Assembly: GCF_000518865.1 (NCBI RefSeq)
Contig: NZ_JAEK01000021.1
Span: 1-64,000, forward strand
Source of the DNA: Bacillus sp. J37
GTDB taxonomy: Bacteria > Bacillota > Bacilli > Bacillales > Bacillaceae
Length of the DNA: 64,000 nucleotides
Reading direction: 5' to 3'
The position numbers were made by a program, and so were the translations under genes. Shown piece by piece: positions 48,135 to 56,130 of this stretch (position 1 is the first letter of the stretch; every line of letters starts with the position of its first letter). A model generated the notes under the pieces. That model did not search any database. It saw only the letters and a list, made by a program, of their open reading frames with translations, and was not told the DNA's origin.

Positions 48135-49229
48135 TTAAAACTTTATAACTTCACCCGTTTCAGCTGATTTATAAATAGCTTCCAAGATTTGTGTAACGAC
48201 AAGTGCTTGCTCTGGCTTAACTACTGGTTCAGTATCATTTAAAATACAATCAATCCATTGCGTTGCTTCAGCATCACGTTGTTCTAAGGTAGCACCTGCA
48301 AACCCAAATACTCCACCAGCATCTGAAGGCTGTGATTCCACTAGTTGGTTATACTCAGCCTTGTTGAACACTGTATATCCCTGATCCATAAAAGCTTTAC
48401 CAAACATTTCAGCTCCGCCTTCTGTTCCACAAAGTGTCACTTGAGCTTCTTTCGGATTAATCATATTTAATGCCCATGCCGCTTCTAAATAGATTGTTGC
48501 ACCATTTTCCATCTTAATAAAACCAAAAGCAGAATCTTCTGTTTCAAAGGCATCTGGATCCCAAGGTCCAAACATATTCCCCTCAGGTTTATCTTTTAAT
48601 TTCTGATAAGTTGATCCAAACACACTCTTTGGTTTGTAGTTATCCATGAACCATAATGTTAAGTCTAATGCATGAGTACCGATATCGATTAATGGACCCC
48701 CACCTTGTTTTTCTTTATCTGGGAAAACTCCCCAAGTTGGTACACCACGACGTCTAACAGCATGTGCTTTTGCCATATAAATGTCACCAAGTCTATTTTC
48801 CTGACAAGCTTGATAAGTAGCTAATGAATCTGCTCGAAAACGATTTTGATAACCGACAGTTAACTTTTTACCAGTCCTTTTTGCAGCATCTAACATTTTC
48901 TTTCCTTCTTCATAGTTAATAGCCATTGGTTTTTCACACATAACATGCTTTCCTGCTTCTAAGGAGTCAACAGTAATATAAGAATGTGAAATATTTGGTG
49001 TTAGTACATGTATCACATCGATACTGCTATCTTTTAATAATTCTTTGTAATCTTCACATACAAAAGCATCATCTGTTCCATATTCTTTAGCAGCTTGTTC
49101 AGCTCTTTCCAACTCAATGTCACAAAAAGCTACTAATTCCACTTTATCCTTTAGTTTTGCTAGAGCTGGAAGGTGTTTTTGATTAGCTATCCCGCCACAT
49201 CCAATAATACCTATTTTTAATTTTTTCAT
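48135..49229 (-). CDS. Gfo/Idh/MocA oxidoreductase, possible glycoside 3-oxidase
   Basis: 364 aa. The N-terminal Rossmann motif is IGIIGCGGIANQKHLPAL, with the family CEKPMAINYEEG segment and the C-terminal substrate domain (GGGPLIDIGTHALDL). In the puerarin-degrading system DgpA is a member of this family that oxidises the sugar C3 hydroxyl before C-C cleavage. Upstream position in the same direction as the two deglycosidase genes, 160 bp away, fits that role. The leader has GAGGAGG and a cre-like site. Inositol- or sugar-dehydrogenase activity is the alternative. Confidence 0.82.
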   Translation of the reverse strand: MKKLKIGIIGCGGIANQKHLPALAKLKDKVELVAFCDIELERAEQAAKEYGTDDAFVCEDYKELLKDSSIDVIHVLTPNISHSYITVDSLEAGKHVMCEKPMAINYEEGKKMLDAAKRTGKKLTVGYQNRFRADSLATYQACQENRLGDIYMAKAHAVRRRGVPTWGVFPDKEKQGGGPLIDIGTHALDLTLWFMDNYKPKSVFGSTYQKLKDKPEGNMFGPWDPDAFETEDSAFGFIKMENGATIYLEAAWALNMINPKEAQVTLCGTEGGAEMFGKAFMDQGYTVFNKAEYNQLVESQPSDAGGVFGFAGATLEQRDAEATQWIDCILNDTEPVVKPEQALVVTQILEAIYKSAETGEVIKF

Positions 49230-49279
49230 TTTAGTTCCTCCTCTATTGCAAGATCAGTTGATCTTAATAGGTTTTTAAT

Positions 49280-49293
49280 GTTTTCGCTTACAT
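49280..49293. promoter_or_regulatory. cre-like site upstream of the Gfo/Idh gene
   Basis: On the minus strand TGTAAGCGAAAACA; it resembles the CcpA consensus and lies about 50 bp upstream of the start codon. Confidence 0.5.
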
Positions 49294-49490
49294 TATTATC
49301 ATACAGCTTATTGATTTCCTTTCCCTCTCATTATTTATCTTTGAAGTTGTAGATTTTCGTCATAACTATCGAAGATTTTTAATAGATAGTAATAAGGATA
49401 AATATTCGTATGTTATTTTTAACCTCCGGATAAAATGCATAAAAAGTTTCTTAAAAAGTATTCAAACAGATATGTACACTATTCACAAAA

Positions 49491-49531
49491 AAAAGAGGTC
49501 AAAAATCCTCTAGTGATTTTTAACCTCTTTT
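49491..49531. terminator. Terminator of the AraC-GH39 gene
   Basis: AAAAGAGGT-AAAAATC / GATTTTTAACCTCTTTT (49491-49506, 49515-49531), nearly perfect with A/T-rich outer arms. It starts a few bases beyond the gene's stop on the minus strand. A sequence-related hairpin follows the AraC-GH39 remnant near 55.75 kb. Confidence 0.8.
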
Positions 49532-49535
49532 ACTT

Positions 49536-52058
49536 TTACTCAAATAATAAATTTAATTCAAATAATCTTATCTCGTGTGGATTAAGTGTTCCTTTTAATT
49601 CGATTCTATTATCTTCTACTAGATTATGCTTTACATTCATACTAGGTATACAAATTTCTTTTAAGTATTTTATTTCATCAGGCTTCATGTCTTCCACTCC
49701 ACCAAACTTCAACCATTCATCAAGTACACTACCATGTTTCCTGTTTAATTTTATTTCTTTTATACGGTATTTCCCATTTTTAATGCCTTGTATTTCTACT
49801 GAAAGGTCCAAAAGATCAGTATCCTCAAAGATATCATACTGCTCTTTTATCCCCATACTGCCTTCCGGATGTAAATAATAGGAAAAATCGAAATGTTTAT
49901 AATTAAAACATAATAATTGATATCGATCACCGGACTTTTTAGTAACAACATAGTTTTCACCCTTAGAAACAAGAATCTCACCCAATTGTTTTAAAAGGAC
50001 AAAGGCATGATAACTAGGTTTTTTTATCCCATTCTTTGTTAATAGCCCTGCTCCCCCATAAAGAAAATTCTTTGAATCTCTGTAATCACTAAATAAATCA
50101 GATGTTAACCAGTAACCAATCATGTTAATTTTATGTTGAGCTAAGTTATCAATAATATTCTTAACTAAATAGGTTGCTTTATAACAACTATCATTTAAAA
50201 AATTGCGGTTGGAAATCGATAGATTCCACTCGGTAACATTTAATTCTAATTCTTCCATGTCAGCCATTATTAACGATTTCTTTACTTGATTTAGCTTTTG
50301 GTTAATATAGTTAGGATTAGAGGATTGAAGGTTTCTTATAGGGATATGATTTTTATCCGTTTCAAGCTCAATTGGATATAAATAAATTGAGAGAAAGTCT
50401 GGCTGTATCTTTTCTTTTTTCCATTGCATTAGAAGCAAATCAAGTTTATCTCCTTCTAAATTCATACTCAGACCACACCCACCAACCTTTGCAGAAGGAA
50501 CAAGTTCGTTAGCAATTTTTTTAAACATGCTAAATACTTTATAATACTCTTCAAACTGGTTAGGTTCTTTTAATATATTATTATTTATATTCTCCAAAAA
50601 TTCCCTTCTACCTTGTTCACCCGGAACTACAAAATTCATGTTCGGCCTCCAAATTTCGAAGTACCATGTTTCAACTTCCTCAATTCCAAAACGATCAACA
50701 CATTGTAATAAAAAAGCACGAGCTATATTTCCCCACTCTTCTAATGTTTTGTTGCTGATTGTTTGAATAATAAAAGAATCTTCTATTGTCTTTGATAATA
50801 TCTTTGGTTTAGGACCTAGTTCAATAAAGGGTTTTAAATTATTTTTAACTAAGAAATCTAAAAGCTTATTAGTGTTTGTAAAATTATAACTTACTTTATC
50901 CTCTGACCGATCTTCAACAAGCATATCATCCCCAAATATCCCCCAAAACCTCGCATATTTAAATCCTAGTTCATTTTGAAGAAAGATAATTTGTTCTTGC
51001 ATATCAGAATTTAATAAATCTTTTGCATACCCAACATTAATCAATTTATTCCAATACTTCATAAAAGCATTCATCTTACCCATTTTTATAATCTGCTTTT
51101 GTTCCTTTGCTGGAGTTTCTACTTTTACTTGAATAGGTGCTTTTGGAATATTTTCAAGATATTGCTCGAGTTCTACTAAAGCAGCTCTAGTGTCTTGGTT
51201 ATCTTCCTGAGAATCAACTTCTACTTTATCAAGAGTGTTTTTCTTTCTATAATCTAATGGTTTTTGTTTATAGTATTCTTTAAATACACGGTTAAATGCC
51301 GATAAATTAGGAAAACCATTATCTAGAGCTATCCTGGTAAGCGGTTTCACAGAATTTGTTAATTCATTAACAGCATGAGCCAGACGAACTTCGTTTAAAT
51401 ATTGTGAGAAAGTTTTTCCTGTTCGTTTTTTGAAAAATTTAGACAAATATGGACTAGAGATGAAATGCGTACTTGCAACTTCATCTAAAGTAAGTGGTTC
51501 CGAGAAATTAACCTGAATATATTCCAAAATATCGGTTAATCTATCATTTTGTCCTTTGGTACTCATTTGATTTTCGAATTCTAAATGCTCTTTATTCTTC
51601 AAAAGTCTTGAAGTGAGGATTGAACTTAATTTATATCCTTTTTCTAATATTTCTAGTTCTGCATTATTTTGTTTTCTTTTTATATAAATCTGTAATAACT
51701 CTTCTATCGTAGACTTTATTTCCTGACTTAAGTAACCATGATTATTGATTTCTCTGTGGAATACTAGGCTTCTCTGTGTTAAATGGGAACTTAATTCTGT
51801 ATAGTTTAGATGTATAACAACAAACAAGTTATCCTTATCTGATTGGAATGAATGAAATTCGTTAGAGTTAATTAATAGAATATCAGATTGACTCATTTGA
51901 TATTGTTCATTACTAATTTTCACTTGTAATTGACCCTTTATAACATAAACTAATTCTATGTCTCTATGTGCATGTTCCAAACTATTTTGATTGCTTATTA
52001 CTGATAAAGTAATGAGATTAGAATCATTTGAAGATTGGAAAGCTTGTTTATTAGTCAC
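49536..52058 (-). CDS. AraC regulator fused to a catalytically altered GH39-like domain
   Basis: 840 aa. Residues about 1-110 form a cupin sensor and about 170-275 the AraC HTH pair (ending FKEYYKQKPLDYRKK). A linker follows, then a GH39 beta-xylosidase-like barrel and beta-sandwich from about 325 to the end. In GH39 the acid/base Glu lies in FEVWNEPN; here the segment reads WYFEIWRPNMN, so the Glu is missing. The nucleophile-type Glu in NVTEWNLS is kept. This predicts sugar binding without turnover, that is, a sensing domain. The start is GTG 52058 with GGAGGG upstream. It lies beside the Gfo/Idh-deglycosidase genes and may control them. Confidence 0.85.
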   Translation of the reverse strand: MTNKQAFQSSNDSNLITLSVISNQNSLEHAHRDIELVYVIKGQLQVKISNEQYQMSQSDILLINSNEFHSFQSDKDNLFVVIHLNYTELSSHLTQRSLVFHREINNHGYLSQEIKSTIEELLQIYIKRKQNNAELEILEKGYKLSSILTSRLLKNKEHLEFENQMSTKGQNDRLTDILEYIQVNFSEPLTLDEVASTHFISSPYLSKFFKKRTGKTFSQYLNEVRLAHAVNELTNSVKPLTRIALDNGFPNLSAFNRVFKEYYKQKPLDYRKKNTLDKVEVDSQEDNQDTRAALVELEQYLENIPKAPIQVKVETPAKEQKQIIKMGKMNAFMKYWNKLINVGYAKDLLNSDMQEQIIFLQNELGFKYARFWGIFGDDMLVEDRSEDKVSYNFTNTNKLLDFLVKNNLKPFIELGPKPKILSKTIEDSFIIQTISNKTLEEWGNIARAFLLQCVDRFGIEEVETWYFEIWRPNMNFVVPGEQGRREFLENINNNILKEPNQFEEYYKVFSMFKKIANELVPSAKVGGCGLSMNLEGDKLDLLLMQWKKEKIQPDFLSIYLYPIELETDKNHIPIRNLQSSNPNYINQKLNQVKKSLIMADMEELELNVTEWNLSISNRNFLNDSCYKATYLVKNIIDNLAQHKINMIGYWLTSDLFSDYRDSKNFLYGGAGLLTKNGIKKPSYHAFVLLKQLGEILVSKGENYVVTKKSGDRYQLLCFNYKHFDFSYYLHPEGSMGIKEQYDIFEDTDLLDLSVEIQGIKNGKYRIKEIKLNRKHGSVLDEWLKFGGVEDMKPDEIKYLKEICIPSMNVKHNLVEDNRIELKGTLNPHEIRLFELNLLFE

Positions 52059-52228
52059 TTCATTCCCTCCTCCAAAAGCAAAACTTAATTATCAACTAAT
52101 ATATCATATTATTTTTCCTTTCAATAGTAACTCTCTCAATATAACCTTATGTACTAGGTTAATATCAGTTAATTAATTAAGTTTTGTATTATCAGCAAAT
52201 TATTGTCTCTTGTACTTAAATACATTCT

Positions 52229-52468
52229 TTACTGTTTCTGAATTCTTACTAGTGATGCAGCACCTATTACACCTGCATCATTTCCAAGTTGGGCAAGCTT
52301 TATTTTTGTACTAGTTCTAACATGCGGAAATGCAAACTTTTGAAAATAGCTCTCTACTCCTTTCAGCAGCATTTCTCCAGCAGACGATACTCCGCCCCCA
52401 ATAACTATTCCTTCTGTGTTTAATATGTTGGCAATACTCCCGCACGCTAGTTCTAACTTTGCATTCAT
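52229..52468 (-). pseudogene. C-terminal fragment of a ROK family kinase
   Basis: 79 aa matching only the last quarter of ROK kinases (GIVIGGGVSSAGEMLL and GNDAGVIGAASLV). The ATP loop, catalytic Asp and zinc region are absent. It starts directly after the terminator of the epimerase gene, with no ribosome binding site. It is a deletion relic of a sugar kinase gene. Confidence 0.75.
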
Positions 52469-52479
52469 TACATAAAAGT

Positions 52480-52506
52480 AATACAGGTGATCAAAACCAC
52501 CTGTAT
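52480..52506. terminator. Hairpin after the sugar isomerase/epimerase gene
   Basis: ATACAGGTG / CACCTGTAT arms with an 8-9 nt loop lie about 60 bp beyond the stop of the minus-strand gene, with moderately T-rich flanks. Confidence 0.6.
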
Positions 52507-52566
52507 ATTTGGTATATTTCTATTTATCAAACAAATAATATAAGAGATTCAATTATTATTTAAAAA

Positions 52567-53472
52567 TTATACTAAATATTTCCCTAAATAATTTTTACTT
52601 ATTATTATTGAATCTTTTTTGGACTTTAACGAATCCTCGAAAGCCTTGTCTTCTACTTCAATCACTGCAAATCCGAAGTATCTTATATCTGTTAAAGCGG
52701 ATACATATTTCCCCCAATTCACATCACCAAGACCAGGTAATTTAGGTGAGATATATTCAAGTGGTGTGGCCATAACTCCAACATCATTTAACTTATCTTT
52801 ATACACTTTTATATCTTTAAAGTGTATATGGAAGATACGATCTTTGAATTCATATATAGGCTTTAGATAATCCATTTGTTGCCAAACAAAATGAGAGGGA
52901 TCATAGTTTAAACCAAAGTTTTTATTTGGTATGATTTCAAATACTCGACGGAATATAGCCGGTGTCGTCATTAGGTTTTGTCCTCCCGGCCACTCGTCGT
53001 TTGTAAATAACATAGGGCAATTTTCAATAGCAATTTTGACACCAAGCTCTTCAGCAAAATCAATAATGGGCTTCCATACTTCTTCCATGATAACTAGATT
53101 TTCCTCGACTGTTTTCTTTTGATTTCTCCCAATGAATGTATTGACTAGGTTCACATCAAGCTTTTTTGCTGCCTCAATACACTTCTTGATATGAGCAACA
53201 TAGTATTCACTTCTTTCTTTATCCTCATCAAGAGCATTTGGATAATAAGCAATTGCGGAAATTTTTATGCCCTTAGCTTCTGTATAGTTTGTGATGTAAT
53301 CAACATCTAAGTTATCAACATCAATATGTGTTACTCCTGCATATTTGCGAACAGCTTTACCTCTCGGCCATGCACATAATTCAACACAAGTAAAACCATT
53401 TTCTGCTGCAAAATCAATGACTTCTTCAAACGAACAACCATCTAGAATTGCACTGTTAAATCCTAGTTTCAT
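52567..53472 (-). CDS. Sugar phosphate isomerase/epimerase (TIM barrel)
   Basis: 301 aa of the AP-endonuclease-2/xylose-isomerase-like barrel. Metal-site candidates are AIENCPM (Glu), LNYDPSHFVWQ (Asp, His), FHIHFKD (His) and AVIEVEDKAFE (Glu). Members isomerise or epimerise keto sugars, or act as beta-eliminating lyases on 3-oxo sugars. It ends the second Gfo/Idh unit. Processing of a 3-keto sugar made by the neighbouring dehydrogenases is inferred. GGAGAAT precedes ATG 53472. Confidence 0.82.
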   Translation of the reverse strand: MKLGFNSAILDGCSFEEVIDFAAENGFTCVELCAWPRGKAVRKYAGVTHIDVDNLDVDYITNYTEAKGIKISAIAYYPNALDEDKERSEYYVAHIKKCIEAAKKLDVNLVNTFIGRNQKKTVEENLVIMEEVWKPIIDFAEELGVKIAIENCPMLFTNDEWPGGQNLMTTPAIFRRVFEIIPNKNFGLNYDPSHFVWQQMDYLKPIYEFKDRIFHIHFKDIKVYKDKLNDVGVMATPLEYISPKLPGLGDVNWGKYVSALTDIRYFGFAVIEVEDKAFEDSLKSKKDSIIISKNYLGKYLV

Positions 53473-53553
53473 AAATTCATTCTCCTTTTTTGCTAAAAAC
53501 CTATTTTAAATTTACATTTTCTGAAACCCTACCCTGTTTGCATGATAATCTTT

Positions 53554-53709
53554 CTACCTTTTCTTAAATAAGAAAAGGTTAATTAGTCTATCTAATTCAT
53601 CGCTAATAGAAATTGTTTTGGAATGATTCATACCATATTTGCAGCCTGTTTGAATCATCTCGTTCCTTTTGGATTCAATTTTTTCTTTTAAACTATCAAT
53701 AGTTAGCAT
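53554..53709 (-). CDS. Spo0E-like aspartyl-phosphate phosphatase (mini-gene)
   Basis: 51 aa starting at ATG 53709, which overlaps the last codons and stop of the Gfo/Idh gene, and ending with TAG at 53554-53556. The peptide has the Spo0E family pattern: I-ESKRNEMIQTG...G..S..TI-S-ELD-LIN, here SKTISISDELDRLINLF. Such small two-helix proteins dephosphorylate Spo0A~P and delay sporulation. Usually they are monocistronic; coupling to a sugar-catabolic operon is unusual. The ribosome binding site is weak (AGGGAA), so translation may depend on the upstream gene. Confidence 0.8.
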   Translation of the reverse strand: MLTIDSLKEKIESKRNEMIQTGCKYGMNHSKTISISDELDRLINLFLFKKR

Positions 53710-54788
53710 GATAATAATTTAAGGTTCCCTCTGTTTTTTTCAAAAAATACTGGTTCCTGCTTACTTGCAGATAAGTAAAAGTGGTCGATGATATTCATCA
53801 TATAAACACCATGTTCAGCAGGTGCTAGTAACTCATCCTCGGAAAGAATACAGTTTGTAAAGTGCTCAAACTCATTCATCAACTTTATATTTGGATTAAG
53901 ATTTGGAGAAAGATCAATACACGTATCAAGTAACTCCGAATGTATTTTTAGTTCTCCATTTATGATGCTTGCCCCACCTTTTGTACCAAGTATTTCAATG
54001 AACGTTTGATCCTTTTCGATATTTGAAGCCCAGCTGAATTCAAAGTTCACTGTTGCACCATCTTGAAACCCAATGAATCCAGTTGCACTGTCTTCTACAT
54101 TGAATACGCCGTTGGGATTACCTTTATAGCCATTACGATTTCGTGTTGTTATTTGGGCAAAATTTTGATAAGTAGCTCCGGTGACATAAGATGGCTCAGG
54201 CATTCCCATTAAAAATAATGCTAAATCAAGATAATGAACACCAAGGTCGATCATGACTCCACCGCCAGCAATGTCCTTATTTGTAAACCAAGTTCCTCTT
54301 CCAGGAATACCACTTCGTCTAATCCAACCAGCCTTCGCCTTATAAATATCTCCTAAGTAACCTGCATCAATTATTTTCTTTAAATAAACAGCTTCGTTTG
54401 TAAATCGGTTATTTAACCCGACCATTAATTTTTTACCTGATTTGTTTTTCGCATCAACAATTCTTTGAGCTTCCACAGCATTAATGGCTAATGGCTTTTC
54501 ACAATGAACATTAACTCCATTTAAAAGGGCAAAAACAGCAATATCAGCGTGTAAAGAGTTAGGTGTACACACACTGACAAGATCTAAATCTTCCCAGATA
54601 ATCATATCTTTATAACTTTTATATACTTTATCAATCTTATACTTTTCTGCTATTTTCTCAGCATTTTCAATATTCACATCACATATAGCAACTAGTTCAA
54701 CATTAGGAAGACTTAAGTAATTACTTAGATGTTTTTTTTCAGCGTTACTACCAGCACCAATTAATCCGTATCTTAGTTTTTTGTTCAT
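53703..54788 (-). CDS. Gfo/Idh/MocA family oxidoreductase
   Basis: 361 aa. It has an N-terminal GLIGAGSNAEKKHLSNY Rossmann loop, the CEKPLAINAVEA segment and GGVMIDLGVHYLDLALF in the substrate domain. It is an NAD(P)-dependent sugar or cyclitol dehydrogenase, located between two TIM-barrel isomerase genes on the same strand (21 bp after the first). It is a paralogue of the 48-49 kb oxidoreductase, so the locus has two candidate glycoside oxidases. GGAGGAG precedes ATG 54788. Its stop is overlapped by the Spo0E-like gene. Confidence 0.87.
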   Translation of the reverse strand: MNKKLRYGLIGAGSNAEKKHLSNYLSLPNVELVAICDVNIENAEKIAEKYKIDKVYKSYKDMIIWEDLDLVSVCTPNSLHADIAVFALLNGVNVHCEKPLAINAVEAQRIVDAKNKSGKKLMVGLNNRFTNEAVYLKKIIDAGYLGDIYKAKAGWIRRSGIPGRGTWFTNKDIAGGGVMIDLGVHYLDLALFLMGMPEPSYVTGATYQNFAQITTRNRNGYKGNPNGVFNVEDSATGFIGFQDGATVNFEFSWASNIEKDQTFIEILGTKGGASIINGELKIHSELLDTCIDLSPNLNPNIKLMNEFEHFTNCILSEDELLAPAEHGVYMMNIIDHFYLSASKQEPVFFEKNRGNLKLLSC

Positions 54789-54809
54789 ACTACTTACTCC
54801 TCCTCCATT

Positions 54810-55598
54810 TTAGAATATTAATTTCTTCATATAATCAATTGTATAGTCAATTCCTTTTTGCCCAAGTTCCCCCGACCACACGGGTGAATGAGGTTCAATA
54901 CTTAATCCACCTGTATAGCCCTTCACTCTTAATAACGATATAAATGTTTTCCAATCCGTTTGGTCTAAGCCTGCTGGTGGATCATCTATTCTTTGACCGT
55001 TAATCATTAATGAACCTTTTAAATGAACATGGTTAAATCTGTCTCCCCAATCTAATGTTTCCTGTAAATAATCTCCACCAAAATAACGACTGTGTGATGG
55101 ATCAAATTTGATACCTAATTCCTTTAAATGGCCGTGGATGATTTTCCAAGCTTCTGGATTATGAACAAAATTTACTTTTCTACAATTGTAGGATGAGATG
55201 TTTACTCCCTTTGGCTTAGCGTAATCAATTAAAATTGAGAAAAAGTCGATAGCTGCTGAACAATTTTGATAGTAAGATAGATTCTCTACATAATTACAGC
55301 CGCTTACAAAATTTGAACAACCTAATTCACTTGCAACATCAATTAACTTAAAACATTTTTCTAACTCTTTTTCTATGACATGACCTTGTTGATCAATACG
55401 AATGGACTTCCATCTACCAATAGAACCAATCTTGGTGTCATATTTGTTTTTCCATTGATTTAAGTTATGGCGATTACAATAGAACTCTTCTACATCATTT
55501 CCTTCATTTATACATAACTCTATAAAGTCTAATTCTTTTTGCTTTGCTTGCTGAAAACTTTCTTCCGTTGGTTTTGCGATGATTCCAAGTTGCATCAT
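54810..55598 (-). CDS. Sugar phosphate isomerase/epimerase (TIM barrel)
   Basis: 262 aa with the same fold as the 52.6-kb protein but low similarity to it. It has KFDPSHSRYFGGD, NHVHLKGS and LSIEPHSP, which supply Asp, His and Glu of the metal site. It is first in the unit with the second Gfo/Idh gene and has a GGAAGGGG leader before ATG 55598. It probably converts the keto product of the dehydrogenase; the actual sugar is unknown. Confidence 0.82.
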   Translation of the reverse strand: MMQLGIIAKPTEESFQQAKQKELDFIELCINEGNDVEEFYCNRHNLNQWKNKYDTKIGSIGRWKSIRIDQQGHVIEKELEKCFKLIDVASELGCSNFVSGCNYVENLSYYQNCSAAIDFFSILIDYAKPKGVNISSYNCRKVNFVHNPEAWKIIHGHLKELGIKFDPSHSRYFGGDYLQETLDWGDRFNHVHLKGSLMINGQRIDDPPAGLDQTDWKTFISLLRVKGYTGGLSIEPHSPVWSGELGQKGIDYTIDYMKKLIF

Positions 55599-55748
55599 TT
55601 TAAAACCCCTTCCTGAATAATGTCCTATAATTTGTTATTTACTTTACTAATAAAATTTTAATATTTTATAAGAGTTTTTTCTTTGCGCCTCTTAATCAAT
55701 TACTTGTTAATTCTTTATTTATATTTCCTTCACTTTGTTCGAACAAAA
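55599..55748 (-). other. Leader of the second Gfo/Idh unit
   Basis: AT-rich region between the first TIM-barrel gene and the hairpin at 55749. No coding sequence was seen; it must hold that unit's promoter. Confidence 0.4.
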
Positions 55749-55785
55749 AAAGAGGTTAAAAATCAACATATGATCTTTAACCTCC
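55749..55785. terminator. Hairpin following the AraC-GH39 remnant
   Basis: AAAGAGGTTAAAAATC and GATCTTTAACCTC form an imperfect stem. It closely resembles the terminator at 49491-49531, as expected if both follow copies of the same gene. Confidence 0.6.
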
Positions 55786-55789
55786 AACA

Positions 55790-56057
55790 CTCACACTCAC
55801 CATATCATTCAAACTACCCGACCTCATGGGGTTCGTCAAAAACACTTCCATAATTATGGTTTAATCTAAGTTCTTTTCCTCTGTACTTACCATTTGGTAT
55901 ACCCTAAAATTTCAAGATAGGTTTATAACAGCATTATTTCAGACATATCTTGTTGCTTATTAATCCCTATATTCGCCTCTGGGTGCAGAGAGTAAGAGTA
56001 GTAAAAATGCTTATAATTATAACACAGCACCTGGTAACGGCCCCCAGGACAACACCC
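55790..56057 (-). pseudogene. C-terminal remnant of a second AraC-GH39-type gene
   Basis: Minus-strand translation gives GRYQVLCYNYKHFYYSYSLHP. This aligns with DRYQLLCFNYKHFDFSYYLHP in the AraC-GH39 protein; a later segment NYGSVFDE aligns with KHGSVLDE. Frameshifts and stops interrupt it and no upstream part remains. It abuts the terminator of the large GH43 gene. Confidence 0.75.
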
Positions 56058-56080
56058 TTTTAGTAAAGAGCCCAAAAATA

Positions 56081-56119
56081 AAAACTAACCTCTTGTCCTG
56101 AGACTAAGAAGCTAGTTTT
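56081..56119 (-). terminator. Terminator of the double-GH43 gene
   Basis: AAAACTAACCTCT / AGAAGCTAGTTTT (56081-56093, 56107-56119) pair over 13 bp with G-T pairs; T-rich DNA follows on the minus strand. It lies just beyond the stop of the 2034-aa protein. Confidence 0.75.
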
Positions 56120-56130
56120 TTATTCGTTTA

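Noticed and set aside
49435-49878. A 147-codon plus-strand frame over the AraC-GH39 3' end
   Set aside because: It is antisense to the real gene and passes through its terminator hairpin; its composition follows from the complementary strand.
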